Assembly: GCA_002415855.1 (NCBI GenBank)
Contig: DIAS01000040.1
Span: 35,937 to 99,936 of the forward strand
DNA from: Bacteroidales bacterium UBA5072
Lineage (GTDB): Bacteria; Bacteroidota; Bacteroidia; Bacteroidales; UBA10428
DNA: 64,000 bases
Direction: 5' to 3'
Shown: positions 45,830 to 54,907 of the stretch, in pieces
Layout: each line of letters begins with the position of its first letter
Position numbering within the stretch: the first letter of the stretch is position 1
Made by a program: the position numbers and the translations under genes
Notes under the pieces: model-generated
Told to the model about the DNA's origin: nothing
Seen by the model: only the letters and a program-made list of their open reading frames with translations
Database searches by the model: none

Positions 45830-46180
45830 ATGATTACAATTGCAGATATAGTTAGTAATTTGAATAGCAGCGTTTTAGCTGGTTCAGATAAACTGCAGCG
45901 GCCGGTGAAGGGTGCATATGCGTCCGATCTGCTGAGCGATGTGATGGGCAAGGCCCGTGAGGGGGAGTTGTGGATTACCATGCAGACACACAAAAACATC
46001 ATTGCAGTGGCTTCCCTGAAGGACCTGTCCGCCATACTCATTGTCAATGGCGGCAAACCAGATGAAGATACCCTAGCCACAGCCCAATCGGAGGGTGTTG
46101 TGATACTGGGCACTGAAGCCAGGTCATTCAGCACATGTGGCAGACTTTACAAACTGATGGAAGGGGATGCGCTGGTATAA
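45830..46180 (+). CDS. DRTGG domain protein (copy 2)
   Basis: A 116-residue paralogue of the DRTGG protein at 43532. The two align through the shared SDLLSDV block, a central hydrophobic strand (SAILIVNGGKPDEDTL here) and the SGKLY/CGRLYKL C-terminus, but are otherwise diverged, so duplication is old. Having two copies flanking the hydrogenase-like protein suggests they may form a heteromeric partner. It follows a 122-bp gap and overlaps the PHP gene start by 14 bp, so translational coupling is likely. Confidence 0.8.
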   Translation: MITIADIVSNLNSSVLAGSDKLQRPVKGAYASDLLSDVMGKAREGELWITMQTHKNIIAVASLKDLSAILIVNGGKPDEDTLATAQSEGVVILGTEARSFSTCGRLYKLMEGDALV

Positions 46181-46907
46181 AGCGGATATGCATTTGCACA
46201 CTGTGCTTTCTCCCTGTGCTGATCTGGATATGAGTCCGGCTAAGATAATTCAGCAGGCTGTGCGGAAAAAGCTTGACATCATTGCGGTTACTGATCATAA
46301 CAGTACCCGGCAATGCAGGTTGACCTGTCAGATCGGAGAAAGATACGGAATTACCGTCCTGGCAGGTGCTGAGCTTAATACAAAAGAAGAGATTCATTGT
46401 CTTGCGTTCTTTGAAAACACGGATAAAGCCGATTTGTTTCAACGGGTGATCGACCGGAACCTGGGTATGATTATCAACAAACCGGGAGTTTTTGGGCATC
46501 AGCTGATCGTGGACGAGGATGAAAACATCCTGGAGGAAGAGAACCGGTTGCTCTCAGCATCCCTTCATCTGGGTATCGAAGAACTTGCTGACGTGGTGCA
46601 TCAGCTTGACGGTATTTTTATTCCTGCACATGTCAACAGGCAATACAACGGCATCTACAGTCAGCTTGGTTTTATTCCATCCGGGCTTAATGCGGAAGCA
46701 CTTGAAATAACACGGAACCATAGATATGCCGGATTTCTGGAGGAACATCCGGAGATTTGCCGTTATTGCCTTGTCACGAATTCCGACGCTCATAGTCTGG
46801 AACAGATCGGGGTATCTGTTACCGGGTATTACATGGAAAGACCGGTTTTCGAAGAAATCAGACTGGCATTGAAAGGAGAAAATGGCAGAAAGGTAAAACT
46901 ACTGTGA
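46167..46907 (+). CDS. PHP domain metal-dependent phosphoesterase-like protein
   Basis: A 246-residue protein of the polymerase and histidinol phosphatase (PHP) family. Metal-binding motifs are DMHLHTVLSPCAD at the N-terminus, AVTDHNS near residue 40, FIPAHVNRQ in the middle and TNSDAHSLEQIG near the C-terminus. PHP proteins hydrolyse phosphomonoesters or cyclic/linear nucleotides; the substrate here is unknown. Its start overlaps the DRTGG copy 2 gene by 14 bp and its stop overlaps the following ATPase gene start. PHP genes beside HydABC also occur in Firmicutes. Confidence 0.87.
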   Translation: MRWYKADMHLHTVLSPCADLDMSPAKIIQQAVRKKLDIIAVTDHNSTRQCRLTCQIGERYGITVLAGAELNTKEEIHCLAFFENTDKADLFQRVIDRNLGMIINKPGVFGHQLIVDEDENILEEENRLLSASLHLGIEELADVVHQLDGIFIPAHVNRQYNGIYSQLGFIPSGLNAEALEITRNHRYAGFLEEHPEICRYCLVTNSDAHSLEQIGVSVTGYYMERPVFEEIRLALKGENGRKVKLL

Positions 46908-47452
46908 AAGACATCTCTTACCATATACTCGATATCGTCAGGAACTCCCTCAATGCCGGAGCCCGAATGGTTGAGATACACATCCTTGAATACAGCCAGA
47001 CCGGTCAGCTCGTGCTGAAGATCAAAGACAACGGCAGCGGAATGAAGGAAGAGATGATTAACAAGGTGACGGATCCCTTCTTTACCACCTCGGTAAAGAA
47101 GAAGGTAGGGCTCGGACTTCCCTTGCTGAAGCAAAATGCTGAACTGACAGGCGGCAGGTTCAGCATTGAATCGGCAGTGCAAAAAGGCACCCTTGTGGAG
47201 GCCGTTTTCAACCTGCATCACATCGACATGATTCCGATCGGTGATCTGGCCCTGACTTTCAGAACGCTGATCGCATCGTCTCCCGATACGGATTTCCTTT
47301 ACAGGTATCGTGTGGATGACTGCGGATTCGATCTGGACACAGCTGAGATCCGCATGAGGCTTGAAGGGGTGAGCCTTAATACGCGTGAAGTTCTGGACTA
47401 TGTGACCGATGCTATCCATGCAAATTTAAAGGCATTGAAAGGATGGAAATGA
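46904..47452 (+). CDS. GHKL ATPase domain protein (histidine-kinase-like)
   Basis: A 182-residue protein carrying a HATPase_c domain but no dimerisation/phosphoacceptor domain. The N box is HILDIVRNSLNAGA, the G1 box is DNGSGM, the F box region is DPFFTTS and the G2 box is GLGLPLLKQNAEL. About 70 extra residues (about 105-182) form a C-terminal domain with no recognised family. Starts at a GTG at 46904 that overlaps the PHP stop codon (GTGA). It is a second GHKL ATPase in the module besides the RsbW-like one, so more than one signalling branch is possible. Confidence 0.83.
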   Translation: MKDISYHILDIVRNSLNAGARMVEIHILEYSQTGQLVLKIKDNGSGMKEEMINKVTDPFFTTSVKKKVGLGLPLLKQNAELTGGRFSIESAVQKGTLVEAVFNLHHIDMIPIGDLALTFRTLIASSPDTDFLYRYRVDDCGFDLDTAEIRMRLEGVSLNTREVLDYVTDAIHANLKALKGWK

Positions 47453-47572
47453 CCTATAAAGTATTTAATAAGACCATTTATAAATTGACGATTCACGAAG
47501 AAAATTAAAAGGTAAAAGAATTTTATTCAGCACATTAGAAATAAATTTATAGAATCAATAATCAAACAAATT

Positions 47573-47965
47573 ATGGACAAAATAAGAAATCTTGCCGATC
47601 TGAGAGAGCTGAAGGACAAGCTTCAGTCGAAAACGAAGCTGCGGGACAAAAGTGAAACGCCCGAGCAAATGGTGCAGATCAAAGTGGCCATGGCTACTTG
47701 CTGTATTGCTTCGGGTTCGAGAGAGACCATGAACTATATTGTTGACGAGCTGGATAAACGGAACATTGACGCCGTAGTAACCCAAACCGGATGCATGGGT
47801 TATTGTTATGCTGAACCGACGGTTGAAGTGATCCTGCCTGGCAAAGAACCGATGGTTTTTGGCTATGTAGATTCCAGGAAGGCCGACGAGATCATCGAGA
47901 AGTACATCAAAGGAGGCATGCTGGTTGAAGGAATCATACCGGTTAACTATAAGAAAATTGACTAA
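47573..47965 (+). CDS. Thioredoxin-like (2Fe-2S) ferredoxin domain protein
   Basis: A 130-residue protein of the thioredoxin-like [2Fe-2S] ferredoxin family, similar in fold to the N-terminus of HydB. Cysteines are Cys43-Cys44 (ATCCIASGSR) and Cys74/Cys78 (TGCMGYC). The first ligand position found in HydB (Cys11 there) aligns with an Ala, so cluster binding may use Cys43 instead. Related small proteins precede hydB in Thermotoga- and Clostridia-type hyd operons. It should pass electrons or assist the hydrogenase. It is 27 bp upstream of hydB. Confidence 0.8.
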   Translation: MDKIRNLADLRELKDKLQSKTKLRDKSETPEQMVQIKVAMATCCIASGSRETMNYIVDELDKRNIDAVVTQTGCMGYCYAEPTVEVILPGKEPMVFGYVDSRKADEIIEKYIKGGMLVEGIIPVNYKKID

Positions 47966-47992
47966 TTCATAAAACTTAGGAGGCAAATATCC

Positions 47993-49786
47993 ATGGCGGA
48001 TTATAAAATTCATTTGCTGGTTTGCGGAGGTACGGGATGCAAATCTTCAGAAAGCCAGATCCTGGCAGAACACCTGCGCAATGAGATCGGGAACCAGGGA
48101 CTCAAGGACTACGCACAGGTTGTTGGTACAGGGTGTTTTGGTTTCTGTGAAAAGGGACCTATTGTAAAGATCATTCCGGACAATACCTTTTACACCCAGG
48201 TAAAGCCTGAGGACGCAAAAGAGATAGTTGAAGAGCACATCGTCAAGGGCCGCAAAGTATCGCGTTTGTTGTATAAAGATCCAAAAACTGAAAAGATCAT
48301 CACCGATTCGAAGGGGATGGAGTTCTATAAGAAGCAGGTGAGGATAGCCCTGCGCAACTGCGGTGTAATTGACCCCGAGAACATTGAAGAGTACATTGCC
48401 CGTGACGGTTATTCCGCGTTGGGTAAGGTTTTGACCTCCATGACCCCGGAGGAGACCATTGAGATCATCAAGAAATCGGGCCTTCGCGGAAGAGGCGGTG
48501 CAGGATTTCCCACGGGTTTGAAATGGGAGATCACCCGGCAGTCGCCCGGAAAGGAGAAATATGTGGTTTGTAACGCCGATGAAGGTGACCCCGGAGCATT
48601 TATGGACCGTTCGATCCTGGAAGGTGATCCCCATTCGGTGATCGAAGCGATGGCGATAAACGGTTTTTGTACAGGTGCTTCCAACGGTTTGGTGTATATA
48701 CGGGCTGAGTATCCGTTGGCCATCGACCGGCTGAAAAATGCCATTGACCAGGCCAGACATTACGGGCTACTGGGAGAGAAGATATTCGGAACAGATTTCT
48801 GCTTTGATATCACCCTGCGGTATGGGGCCGGGGCATTTGTTTGTGGCGAGGAAACAGCCCTGATACACTCCATGGAAGGCGGGCGTGGTGAACCCACCAT
48901 GAAACCCCCTTTCCCCTCTGTTAAAGGATATCTGGGAAAGCCAACCAATGTAAACAATGTTGAAACATTTGCCAGTGTGCCGGTGATCATCAACAAGGGA
49001 TTCGAATGGTACAGCAGCATCGGAACCGAAAAGTCAAAAGGGACGAAAGTATTTGCCCTTGCCGGCAAGGTAAACAATGTGGGGCTCATTGAGGTTCCCA
49101 TGGGCATAACCCTGCGTGAAGTAATATTTGAGATTGGCGGTGGCATTAAGAACGGAAAGAAATTCAAGGGTGTTCAGATCGGAGGTCCCTCAGGTGGCTG
49201 CCTGACCCATAAGCACCTGGATGTCCCTATTGATTATGAAAGTCTTGTGGCTGCCGGCGCCATGATGGGTTCAGGAGGCATGATCATCATGGACGAAGAT
49301 GATTGCATGGTGGATGTGGCCAAATATTTTCTTGATTTCACGGTAGATGAATCCTGTGGGAAATGTACTCCCTGCCGCGTGGGCAACAAGCGGATGCACG
49401 AGTTGCTTGTCAACATTACCAAGGGTAACGGCACCAAGGATGATATAGACAGACTCATGAATTTGGGAAATGTTATCAGGGATACGTCCCTGTGTATGCT
49501 CGGGCAATCTGCTCCCAACCCGGTTCTGTCGATCATCGACAACTTCCGTGAAGAATATGAGGCCCACATTGCGGAGAAAAAGTGTCCCTCAGGTGTTTGT
49601 AAAGCGCTCATGATCTACGAGATCGTACCTGAAAACTGCGTGGGTTGTACGGCATGTGCCAGGGCCTGCCCGGTTGGGGCCATCACCGGCGAGAGGAAAG
49701 AAATTCACAGGATTGATCCTTCCTTGTGTATAAAATGCGGTGCATGTATGGACAGGTGTAAATTTAATGCTGTAATCGTAAATTAA
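47993..49786 (+). CDS. hydB: Electron-bifurcating [FeFe]-hydrogenase subunit HydB (NuoF-like)
   Basis: A 597-residue flavoprotein subunit. Residues about 1-75 form a thioredoxin-like [2Fe-2S] domain (VCGGTGCKSS and GTGCFGFC). The NuoF51k core with FMN and NAD(H)-binding follows (GRGGAGFPTGLKW, VCNADEGDPGAF, CGEETALIHSMEG), then the SLBB region and a [4Fe-4S] site (ESCGKCTPCRVG with SLCML). The C-terminus adds a 2[4Fe-4S] ferredoxin (NCVGCTACARACPVG and LCIKCGACMDRC). This matches HydB of trimeric HydABC enzymes, which couple ferredoxin and NAD(H) to H2 through one flavin. It is 11 bp before hydA. Confidence 0.95.
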   Translation: MADYKIHLLVCGGTGCKSSESQILAEHLRNEIGNQGLKDYAQVVGTGCFGFCEKGPIVKIIPDNTFYTQVKPEDAKEIVEEHIVKGRKVSRLLYKDPKTEKIITDSKGMEFYKKQVRIALRNCGVIDPENIEEYIARDGYSALGKVLTSMTPEETIEIIKKSGLRGRGGAGFPTGLKWEITRQSPGKEKYVVCNADEGDPGAFMDRSILEGDPHSVIEAMAINGFCTGASNGLVYIRAEYPLAIDRLKNAIDQARHYGLLGEKIFGTDFCFDITLRYGAGAFVCGEETALIHSMEGGRGEPTMKPPFPSVKGYLGKPTNVNNVETFASVPVIINKGFEWYSSIGTEKSKGTKVFALAGKVNNVGLIEVPMGITLREVIFEIGGGIKNGKKFKGVQIGGPSGGCLTHKHLDVPIDYESLVAAGAMMGSGGMIIMDEDDCMVDVAKYFLDFTVDESCGKCTPCRVGNKRMHELLVNITKGNGTKDDIDRLMNLGNVIRDTSLCMLGQSAPNPVLSIIDNFREEYEAHIAEKKCPSGVCKALMIYEIVPENCVGCTACARACPVGAITGERKEIHRIDPSLCIKCGACMDRCKFNAVIVN

Positions 49787-49797
49787 TTATTTGAAAA

Positions 49798-51573
49798 ATG
49801 GAAATGGTAAAACTCACAATAGATAATAAGCAGGTTGAAGTTCCCAGGGGGACAACAATTTACAAAGCAGCCAAGCTGGTTGGTGTGGAGATTCCTGTGC
49901 TTTGTTACATGGACCTGAAAGACCTTAATATTGAACATAAACCGGGCGGTTGCCGTGTATGCGTAGTTGAAGTGGAAGGGCGCCGGAACCTGGCACCCAG
50001 TTGTTCCACGGAGGTTACGGAAGGAATGGTTGTAAAAACACATTCCATCAGGGTGCTGAACGCCCGCAGAACAGTCCTGGAACTCCTGCTCTCCGATCAT
50101 CCCAAGGAATGTCTCACCTGTGCCAAATCGGGCAACTGCGATCTGCAAAACATGGCGATCAAGATGGGCATACGGGAAATTCACAACGAGGATATTGCAG
50201 AGATGTCTACTTACCGCATGGACACCTCCCCGGCCATCATCCGCGATTTGAACAAGTGCATTATGTGCCGCCGCTGCGAGACCATGTGCAACGATTTTCA
50301 GACCGTCGGGGCGTTGTCTGCCATCAATCGTGGTTTCATGTCAGTTGTGGCACCTGCCTTTGAAATGGACCTGGAAGATTCGGTGTGCACTTATTGCGGA
50401 CAGTGCGTGGCTGTTTGCCCCACCGGTGCACTTACCGAGGTGGATCATACACGCCAGCTGATTCGTGACCTGGCCAATCCGTCCAAGACTGTAATTGTAC
50501 AGACTGCCCCGGCTGTAAGAGCTGCCCTGGGTGAAATGTTTGACCTGCCTGCCGGTACGCTGGTTACCGGGAAGATGGTAGCTGCTTTGAGAAGACTTGG
50601 CTTTAAATACGTTTTCGATACCGATTTCAGCGCTGACCTTACCATAATGGAAGAGGGAACTGAACTGCTCGATAGGCTTTCCCGTCACCTGAGCGGGGAC
50701 AAAAATGTTAAACTGCCCATTCTTACCTCTTGCTGTCCCGGGTGGGTGAACTTCTTTGAATCACAATTCATCGATATGCTGGAAATTCCGTCTACTGCCC
50801 GTTCACCTCAGCAGATGTTCGGTTCAATAGCCAAAACATATTTTGCCGATAAGATCAGTGTAAAACGTAAGGATCTGGTTGTGGTCTCCATTATGCCCTG
50901 TCTAGCAAAGAAGTATGAATGCACACGAGATGAATTCAAGGTGGATGGCAATCCCGACGTAGATTATTCAGTTTCCACACGAGAACTTGCCCACCTCATC
51001 AAACAGGCCAACATCGAATTCCACAGCCTGCCCGAAGAGGAATTCGACAATCCTTTGGGGGAATCAACAGGAGCAGGTGTCATATTCGGAGCTACAGGCG
51101 GTGTTATTGAAGCTGCGGTAAGAACGGCTTACGAATTATTCACCAAAAAGAAGCTTGAAAAAGTAGACTTCATGGAACTGCGCGGCATGGACGGGATCCG
51201 TGAAGCCACCATTGATTTTAACGGTCTGCCGGTCAAGATAGGCATCGCTCATGGATTGGGCAATGCCCGTAAACTCCTCGAAGATATCCGGAGCGGTAAA
51301 TCAAGCTACCACGCTATCGAGATCATGGCCTGTCCGGGTGGATGTATCGGAGGTGGTGGTCAGCCCCTGCACCACGGAAATATTGAAATTCTGAAGCAAA
51401 GGACGGCTGCCATATACCGGGAGGATGCCAGCAAGCCCATCCGGAAATCTCATGAGAATCCTTATATCGTGAAGTTGTATGAAGAATTCCTGGGAAAACC
51501 CATGAGCGAAAAATCGCACAAGCTTCTCCATACGCACTATGTAGATAAAAGTAAAAAAATCATTTACATTTGA
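49798..51573 (+). CDS. hydA: Electron-bifurcating [FeFe]-hydrogenase catalytic subunit HydA
   Basis: A 591-residue catalytic subunit. N-terminal [2Fe-2S] (Cys36/52/55/69), a His-ligated [4Fe-4S] (His101, Cys105/108/114) and two [4Fe-4S] sites (Cys154/157/160/164 and Cys197/200/203/207) lead electrons to the H-cluster. All three H-cluster signatures are intact: TSCCPGW at 310-316, MPCLAKKYE from 366, and MACPGGCIGGGGQP from 510. The C-terminus lacks the extra [2Fe-2S] domain seen in some HydA proteins. It should be an active H2-evolving or bifurcating enzyme in the cytoplasm, consistent with fermentation. Confidence 0.97.
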   Translation: MEMVKLTIDNKQVEVPRGTTIYKAAKLVGVEIPVLCYMDLKDLNIEHKPGGCRVCVVEVEGRRNLAPSCSTEVTEGMVVKTHSIRVLNARRTVLELLLSDHPKECLTCAKSGNCDLQNMAIKMGIREIHNEDIAEMSTYRMDTSPAIIRDLNKCIMCRRCETMCNDFQTVGALSAINRGFMSVVAPAFEMDLEDSVCTYCGQCVAVCPTGALTEVDHTRQLIRDLANPSKTVIVQTAPAVRAALGEMFDLPAGTLVTGKMVAALRRLGFKYVFDTDFSADLTIMEEGTELLDRLSRHLSGDKNVKLPILTSCCPGWVNFFESQFIDMLEIPSTARSPQQMFGSIAKTYFADKISVKRKDLVVVSIMPCLAKKYECTRDEFKVDGNPDVDYSVSTRELAHLIKQANIEFHSLPEEEFDNPLGESTGAGVIFGATGGVIEAAVRTAYELFTKKKLEKVDFMELRGMDGIREATIDFNGLPVKIGIAHGLGNARKLLEDIRSGKSSYHAIEIMACPGGCIGGGGQPLHHGNIEILKQRTAAIYREDASKPIRKSHENPYIVKLYEEFLGKPMSEKSHKLLHTHYVDKSKKIIYI

Positions 51574-51603
51574 CAGGTATTAATTTTAAAGGGATAACAC
51601 AAC

Positions 51604-52089
51604 ATGTCTAGAATAAAAGTTGAACTGAAGAAGAAGGATGTGGATACCATTAGGGAAATATGCAAGTCCTTCGATAACCAGCCCGGTGAACTCATCAATG
51701 TTTTGCACAAAACGCAGCACACATTCGGATACCTGCCTGCTGAGGTTCAGGAGGTAGTTGCCAAGGAACTGAGTGTACCCGTGGCCAAGGTTTACGGCGT
51801 TGTCACTTTCTACTCTTTTTTTTCCATGATACCCAAAGGAAAACACCCGATTTCTATTTGCACCGGTACCGCTTGCTATGTGAGGGGTGCCGAGAATGTC
51901 CTGGCTGAGTTTAAAAAGACCCTGAAGATTGAGGTCGGTGAAACCACTGCGGATGGCAAATTCTCCATCAGCTGCCTGCGTTGTGTTGGTGCATGCGGCC
52001 TTGCTCCCGTGGTGATGGTCGGTGAAAAAACCTATGGCAGGGTATCGCCCGAAATGGTGAAGGATATCCTCAAGGAATATGACGAATAG
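51604..52089 (+). CDS. hydC: Electron-bifurcating [FeFe]-hydrogenase subunit HydC (NuoE-like)
   Basis: A 161-residue subunit of the NADH dehydrogenase 24-kDa family. The helical N-terminus is followed by a thioredoxin-like domain with [2Fe-2S] ligands Cys86, Cys91, Cys127 and Cys131 (CTGTAC and CLRCVGAC). It partners HydB in the NAD(H)-reactive part of the complex. Here hydC lies last (hydB-hydA-hydC) rather than in the more common hydC-hydB-hydA order. It is 30 bp after hydA, and a strong terminator follows at 52116. Confidence 0.95.
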   Translation: MSRIKVELKKKDVDTIREICKSFDNQPGELINVLHKTQHTFGYLPAEVQEVVAKELSVPVAKVYGVVTFYSFFSMIPKGKHPISICTGTACYVRGAENVLAEFKKTLKIEVGETTADGKFSISCLRCVGACGLAPVVMVGEKTYGRVSPEMVKDILKEYDE

Positions 52090-52115
52090 CTGTTAGAAAC
52101 AGGGAGATCACAGGA

Positions 52116-52149
52116 CAGGGGCGTATCACATGATGCGCCCCTGCTTTTT
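52116..52149 (+). terminator. Intrinsic terminator closing the hydrogenase operon
   Basis: Stem CAGGGGCGTA (52116-52125) / TGCGCCCCTG (52134-52143), one G-T wobble, loop TCACATGA, followed by CTTTTTA. It lies 27 bp after the hydC stop codon. Confidence 0.85.
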
Positions 52150-52278
52150 ATGTCACACCGGAAAATATTCCATCTTCTTTTTGAGTTATTTGTCGAGAAT
52201 GGAATTTATACCAATGTAACCCATCAGGTAGAAATTCGTAATAGCATTGTGTATTTATTTATTAACACACCGAACACC

Positions 52279-52407
52279 ATGAAAAAAGTAATAATGGTAC
52301 TGATCACGGCATTCTTTCTGATCGCTATGCTGGCATCATGCAACAAGAACGTATGCCCTGCATACGTTATGGATGGTACGACCGAGCAGGCAGAAAACAA
52401 TGGTTAG
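52279..52407 (+). CDS. Tiny lipoprotein with KNVCPAY motif (copy 1)
   Basis: A 42-residue predicted lipoprotein. Start is the ATG at 52279; a longer upstream open frame reads through non-protein-like sequence. The signal is MKKVIMVLITAFFLIAMLAS followed by the lipid-attachment Cys in LASC. The mature part is only about 22 residues: NKNVCPAYVMDGTTEQAENN. A paralogue lies 54 bp downstream. Function is not known; the KNVCPAY core with a second Cys looks conserved between the copies. Confidence 0.6.
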   Translation: MKKVIMVLITAFFLIAMLASCNKNVCPAYVMDGTTEQAENNG

Positions 52408-52461
52408 CCCTTTTTATTACTGGCCTTTTTTGCTAATTTTATATCATAAAACAAAAAAATC

Positions 52462-52602
52462 ATGACTGTCAGAAAATTTTTTATTTCCTTGTTTTTTTTA
52501 GCCTTAATTGCTCTTACCTTTGTAGCCTGCAGCGGTACAAAGAATGTTTGTCCGGCTTATACCCTGGAAACGACGCAAGCGCCTGCCAATCCCAACAGTT
52601 AG
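52462..52602 (+). CDS. Tiny lipoprotein with KNVCPAY motif (copy 2)
   Basis: A 46-residue predicted lipoprotein not obvious by length alone. It starts at the ATG at 52462 (MTVRKFFISLFFLALIALTF), has the lipobox VAC, and a mature part SGTKNVCPAYTLETTQAPAN. It shares the KNVCPAY core, a following Thr-rich stretch and an Asn/Gly-type end with the copy at 52279. The conservation of both signal type and core between neighbours supports real coding. Unknown function. Confidence 0.6.
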   Translation: MTVRKFFISLFFLALIALTFVACSGTKNVCPAYTLETTQAPANPNS

Positions 52603-52679
52603 AAGGCAGCCTGGTATCATTTTTTAGGTAATTCCGGCGATTCATTGTATCGGCAGAATTAACTTAACAATTTCCTGCA

Positions 52680-53492
52680 TTGAAGAAATTTGTTGTTTTT
52701 CTGCTTTTTACGTTGTTCAGCCTGTCAGCGTTTACCCAGGGTGAAATTGACACGCAGGAAAAAATCCTGTATCAGAATGAAAGGAGCTTTTCGCTTTCCT
52801 TGAACTCTAATGGTTTCGGGGGAGGATATCGTTTCGGAAAAAGAAAAACCTATCTCAATAAGGTTATATACGACTTCGATTTTGCCTATATCAAGCATCC
52901 GAAGGAAGTCAAGATATCTGCCTCTCCCACGTCTTACTCCAGCAACAGAAAATACGTTTATGGGAAGACCAATCTGTTTGTAAATTTCAGACCTTCCATT
53001 GGTTTGCAGCGCGAGGTTTTTTCCAAGGAAGACCGTGGCAGCATTGCAGTGAGATATTACGGCAGCATCGGCCCCAGTATCGGGATCACCAAACCTGTTT
53101 ACTACAACTTTTATATTATTGGTATTTATAATAATGAGTACTACATTATTGATACACGTGTCGAGAAGTTTGAATTCGTCCAGCACCCGCAGACAAAGGA
53201 GATTGCCGGGCGTGCTCCCATTTGGAAAGGATTTGATGAACTCGCCGTTTATCCCGGATTGCATGCCAAGGCCGGCATAAGTTTCGAATACAGTTCTGTT
53301 AACCGGCTGATCAATGCCATAGAGGTTGGTATGGTTTTCGATGCCTTTGCCAAGAAGGTTCCCATCATGTATACCGATTACAACAGCCAGTTCTACCTGA
53401 CCTTATTTGTCAGCTACCGGTTTGGCTGGGTAATCGACAAAAAGTACAAAACCCCGAAGATCACCAAGGAAGGAGAGTTGCAGCAGGATTAG
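52680..53492 (+). CDS. Hypothetical exported protein, probable outer membrane barrel
   Basis: A 270-residue protein of no recognised family. It begins at a TTG (52680) with a clear signal peptide (MKKFVVFLLFTLFSLSAFTQG). The mature part has many alternating strands with aromatic residues (for example SIAVRYYGSIGPSIG and FYLTLFVSYRFGWV), suggesting an outer membrane beta-barrel. The C-terminus is a charged tail rather than a terminal aromatic. It follows the tiny lipoprotein pair by 77 bp and could be their partner; this is speculation. Confidence 0.65.
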   Translation: MKKFVVFLLFTLFSLSAFTQGEIDTQEKILYQNERSFSLSLNSNGFGGGYRFGKRKTYLNKVIYDFDFAYIKHPKEVKISASPTSYSSNRKYVYGKTNLFVNFRPSIGLQREVFSKEDRGSIAVRYYGSIGPSIGITKPVYYNFYIIGIYNNEYYIIDTRVEKFEFVQHPQTKEIAGRAPIWKGFDELAVYPGLHAKAGISFEYSSVNRLINAIEVGMVFDAFAKKVPIMYTDYNSQFYLTLFVSYRFGWVIDKKYKTPKITKEGELQQD

Positions 53493-53511
53493 CATGACAG
53501 TCCTGTCATGC
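53492..53511. repeat. Perfect palindrome GCATGACAG-TC-CTGTCATGC
   Basis: Nine-base arms (53492-53500, 53503-53511) directly overlapping the last base of the barrel-like gene stop codon. It could act as a 3' mRNA hairpin; there is no T-run immediately after. Confidence 0.5.
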
Positions 53512-53601
53512 TGGTATCCGATAACTGCCAGAATCAAGGCATGAATGCTTAGGCTTCATTCAATTCCAATGATTTCTCTTTCGGAAATACCTATTTTTTT
53601 A

Positions 53602-53609
53602 TAACTTTG
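53602..53609 (+). promoter_or_regulatory. Candidate -7 element (TAACTTTG) of gap
   Basis: TAACTTTG matches the Bacteroidota -7 consensus, 58 bp before the gap ATG. The leader is AT-rich with TAATTAACA just upstream of the start, typical of highly expressed Bacteroidota genes without a Shine-Dalgarno sequence. Confidence 0.45.
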
Positions 53610-53658
53610 CATTTCGATGAATAGATATTCTGTCAACTTTTTATAACCAATTAATTAA

Positions 53659-54675
<1,017 letters not shown>

Positions 54676-54739
54676 ACCCTCAGGGATTACGGCCAAAGGT
54701 TTTCCTGCCGGAGGTCTTATTTTCTTAGGATGTATAAAG

Positions 54740-54773
54740 TCCCGAAGGTCCTCGTACCTTCGGGATTTTTTTT
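54740..54773 (+). terminator. Strong intrinsic terminator of gap
   Basis: Perfect 10-bp stem TCCCGAAGGT (54740-54749) / ACCTTCGGGA (54756-54765), loop CCTCGT, then eight T residues. It lies 64 bp after the gap stop codon. Confidence 0.92.
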
Positions 54774-54907
54774 GGATGGCCAATCCGGAATCTGCCGTAT
54801 GTGTGTTTTTAACCAGACAGGCGCCATTAATAAATGTCAAAATCTCCATATATTTACTTAGAGAAATAGAATAGATGTTATTTTTTCAGGCACAAATCCC
54901 TACCGCT

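Noticed and set aside
45785..45830. GC hairpin (CGGCC...GGCCG) before the second DRTGG gene as a terminator
   Set aside because: The stem is only about 5 bp, with a nine-base loop and no T-run on the plus strand, so it is not convincing.
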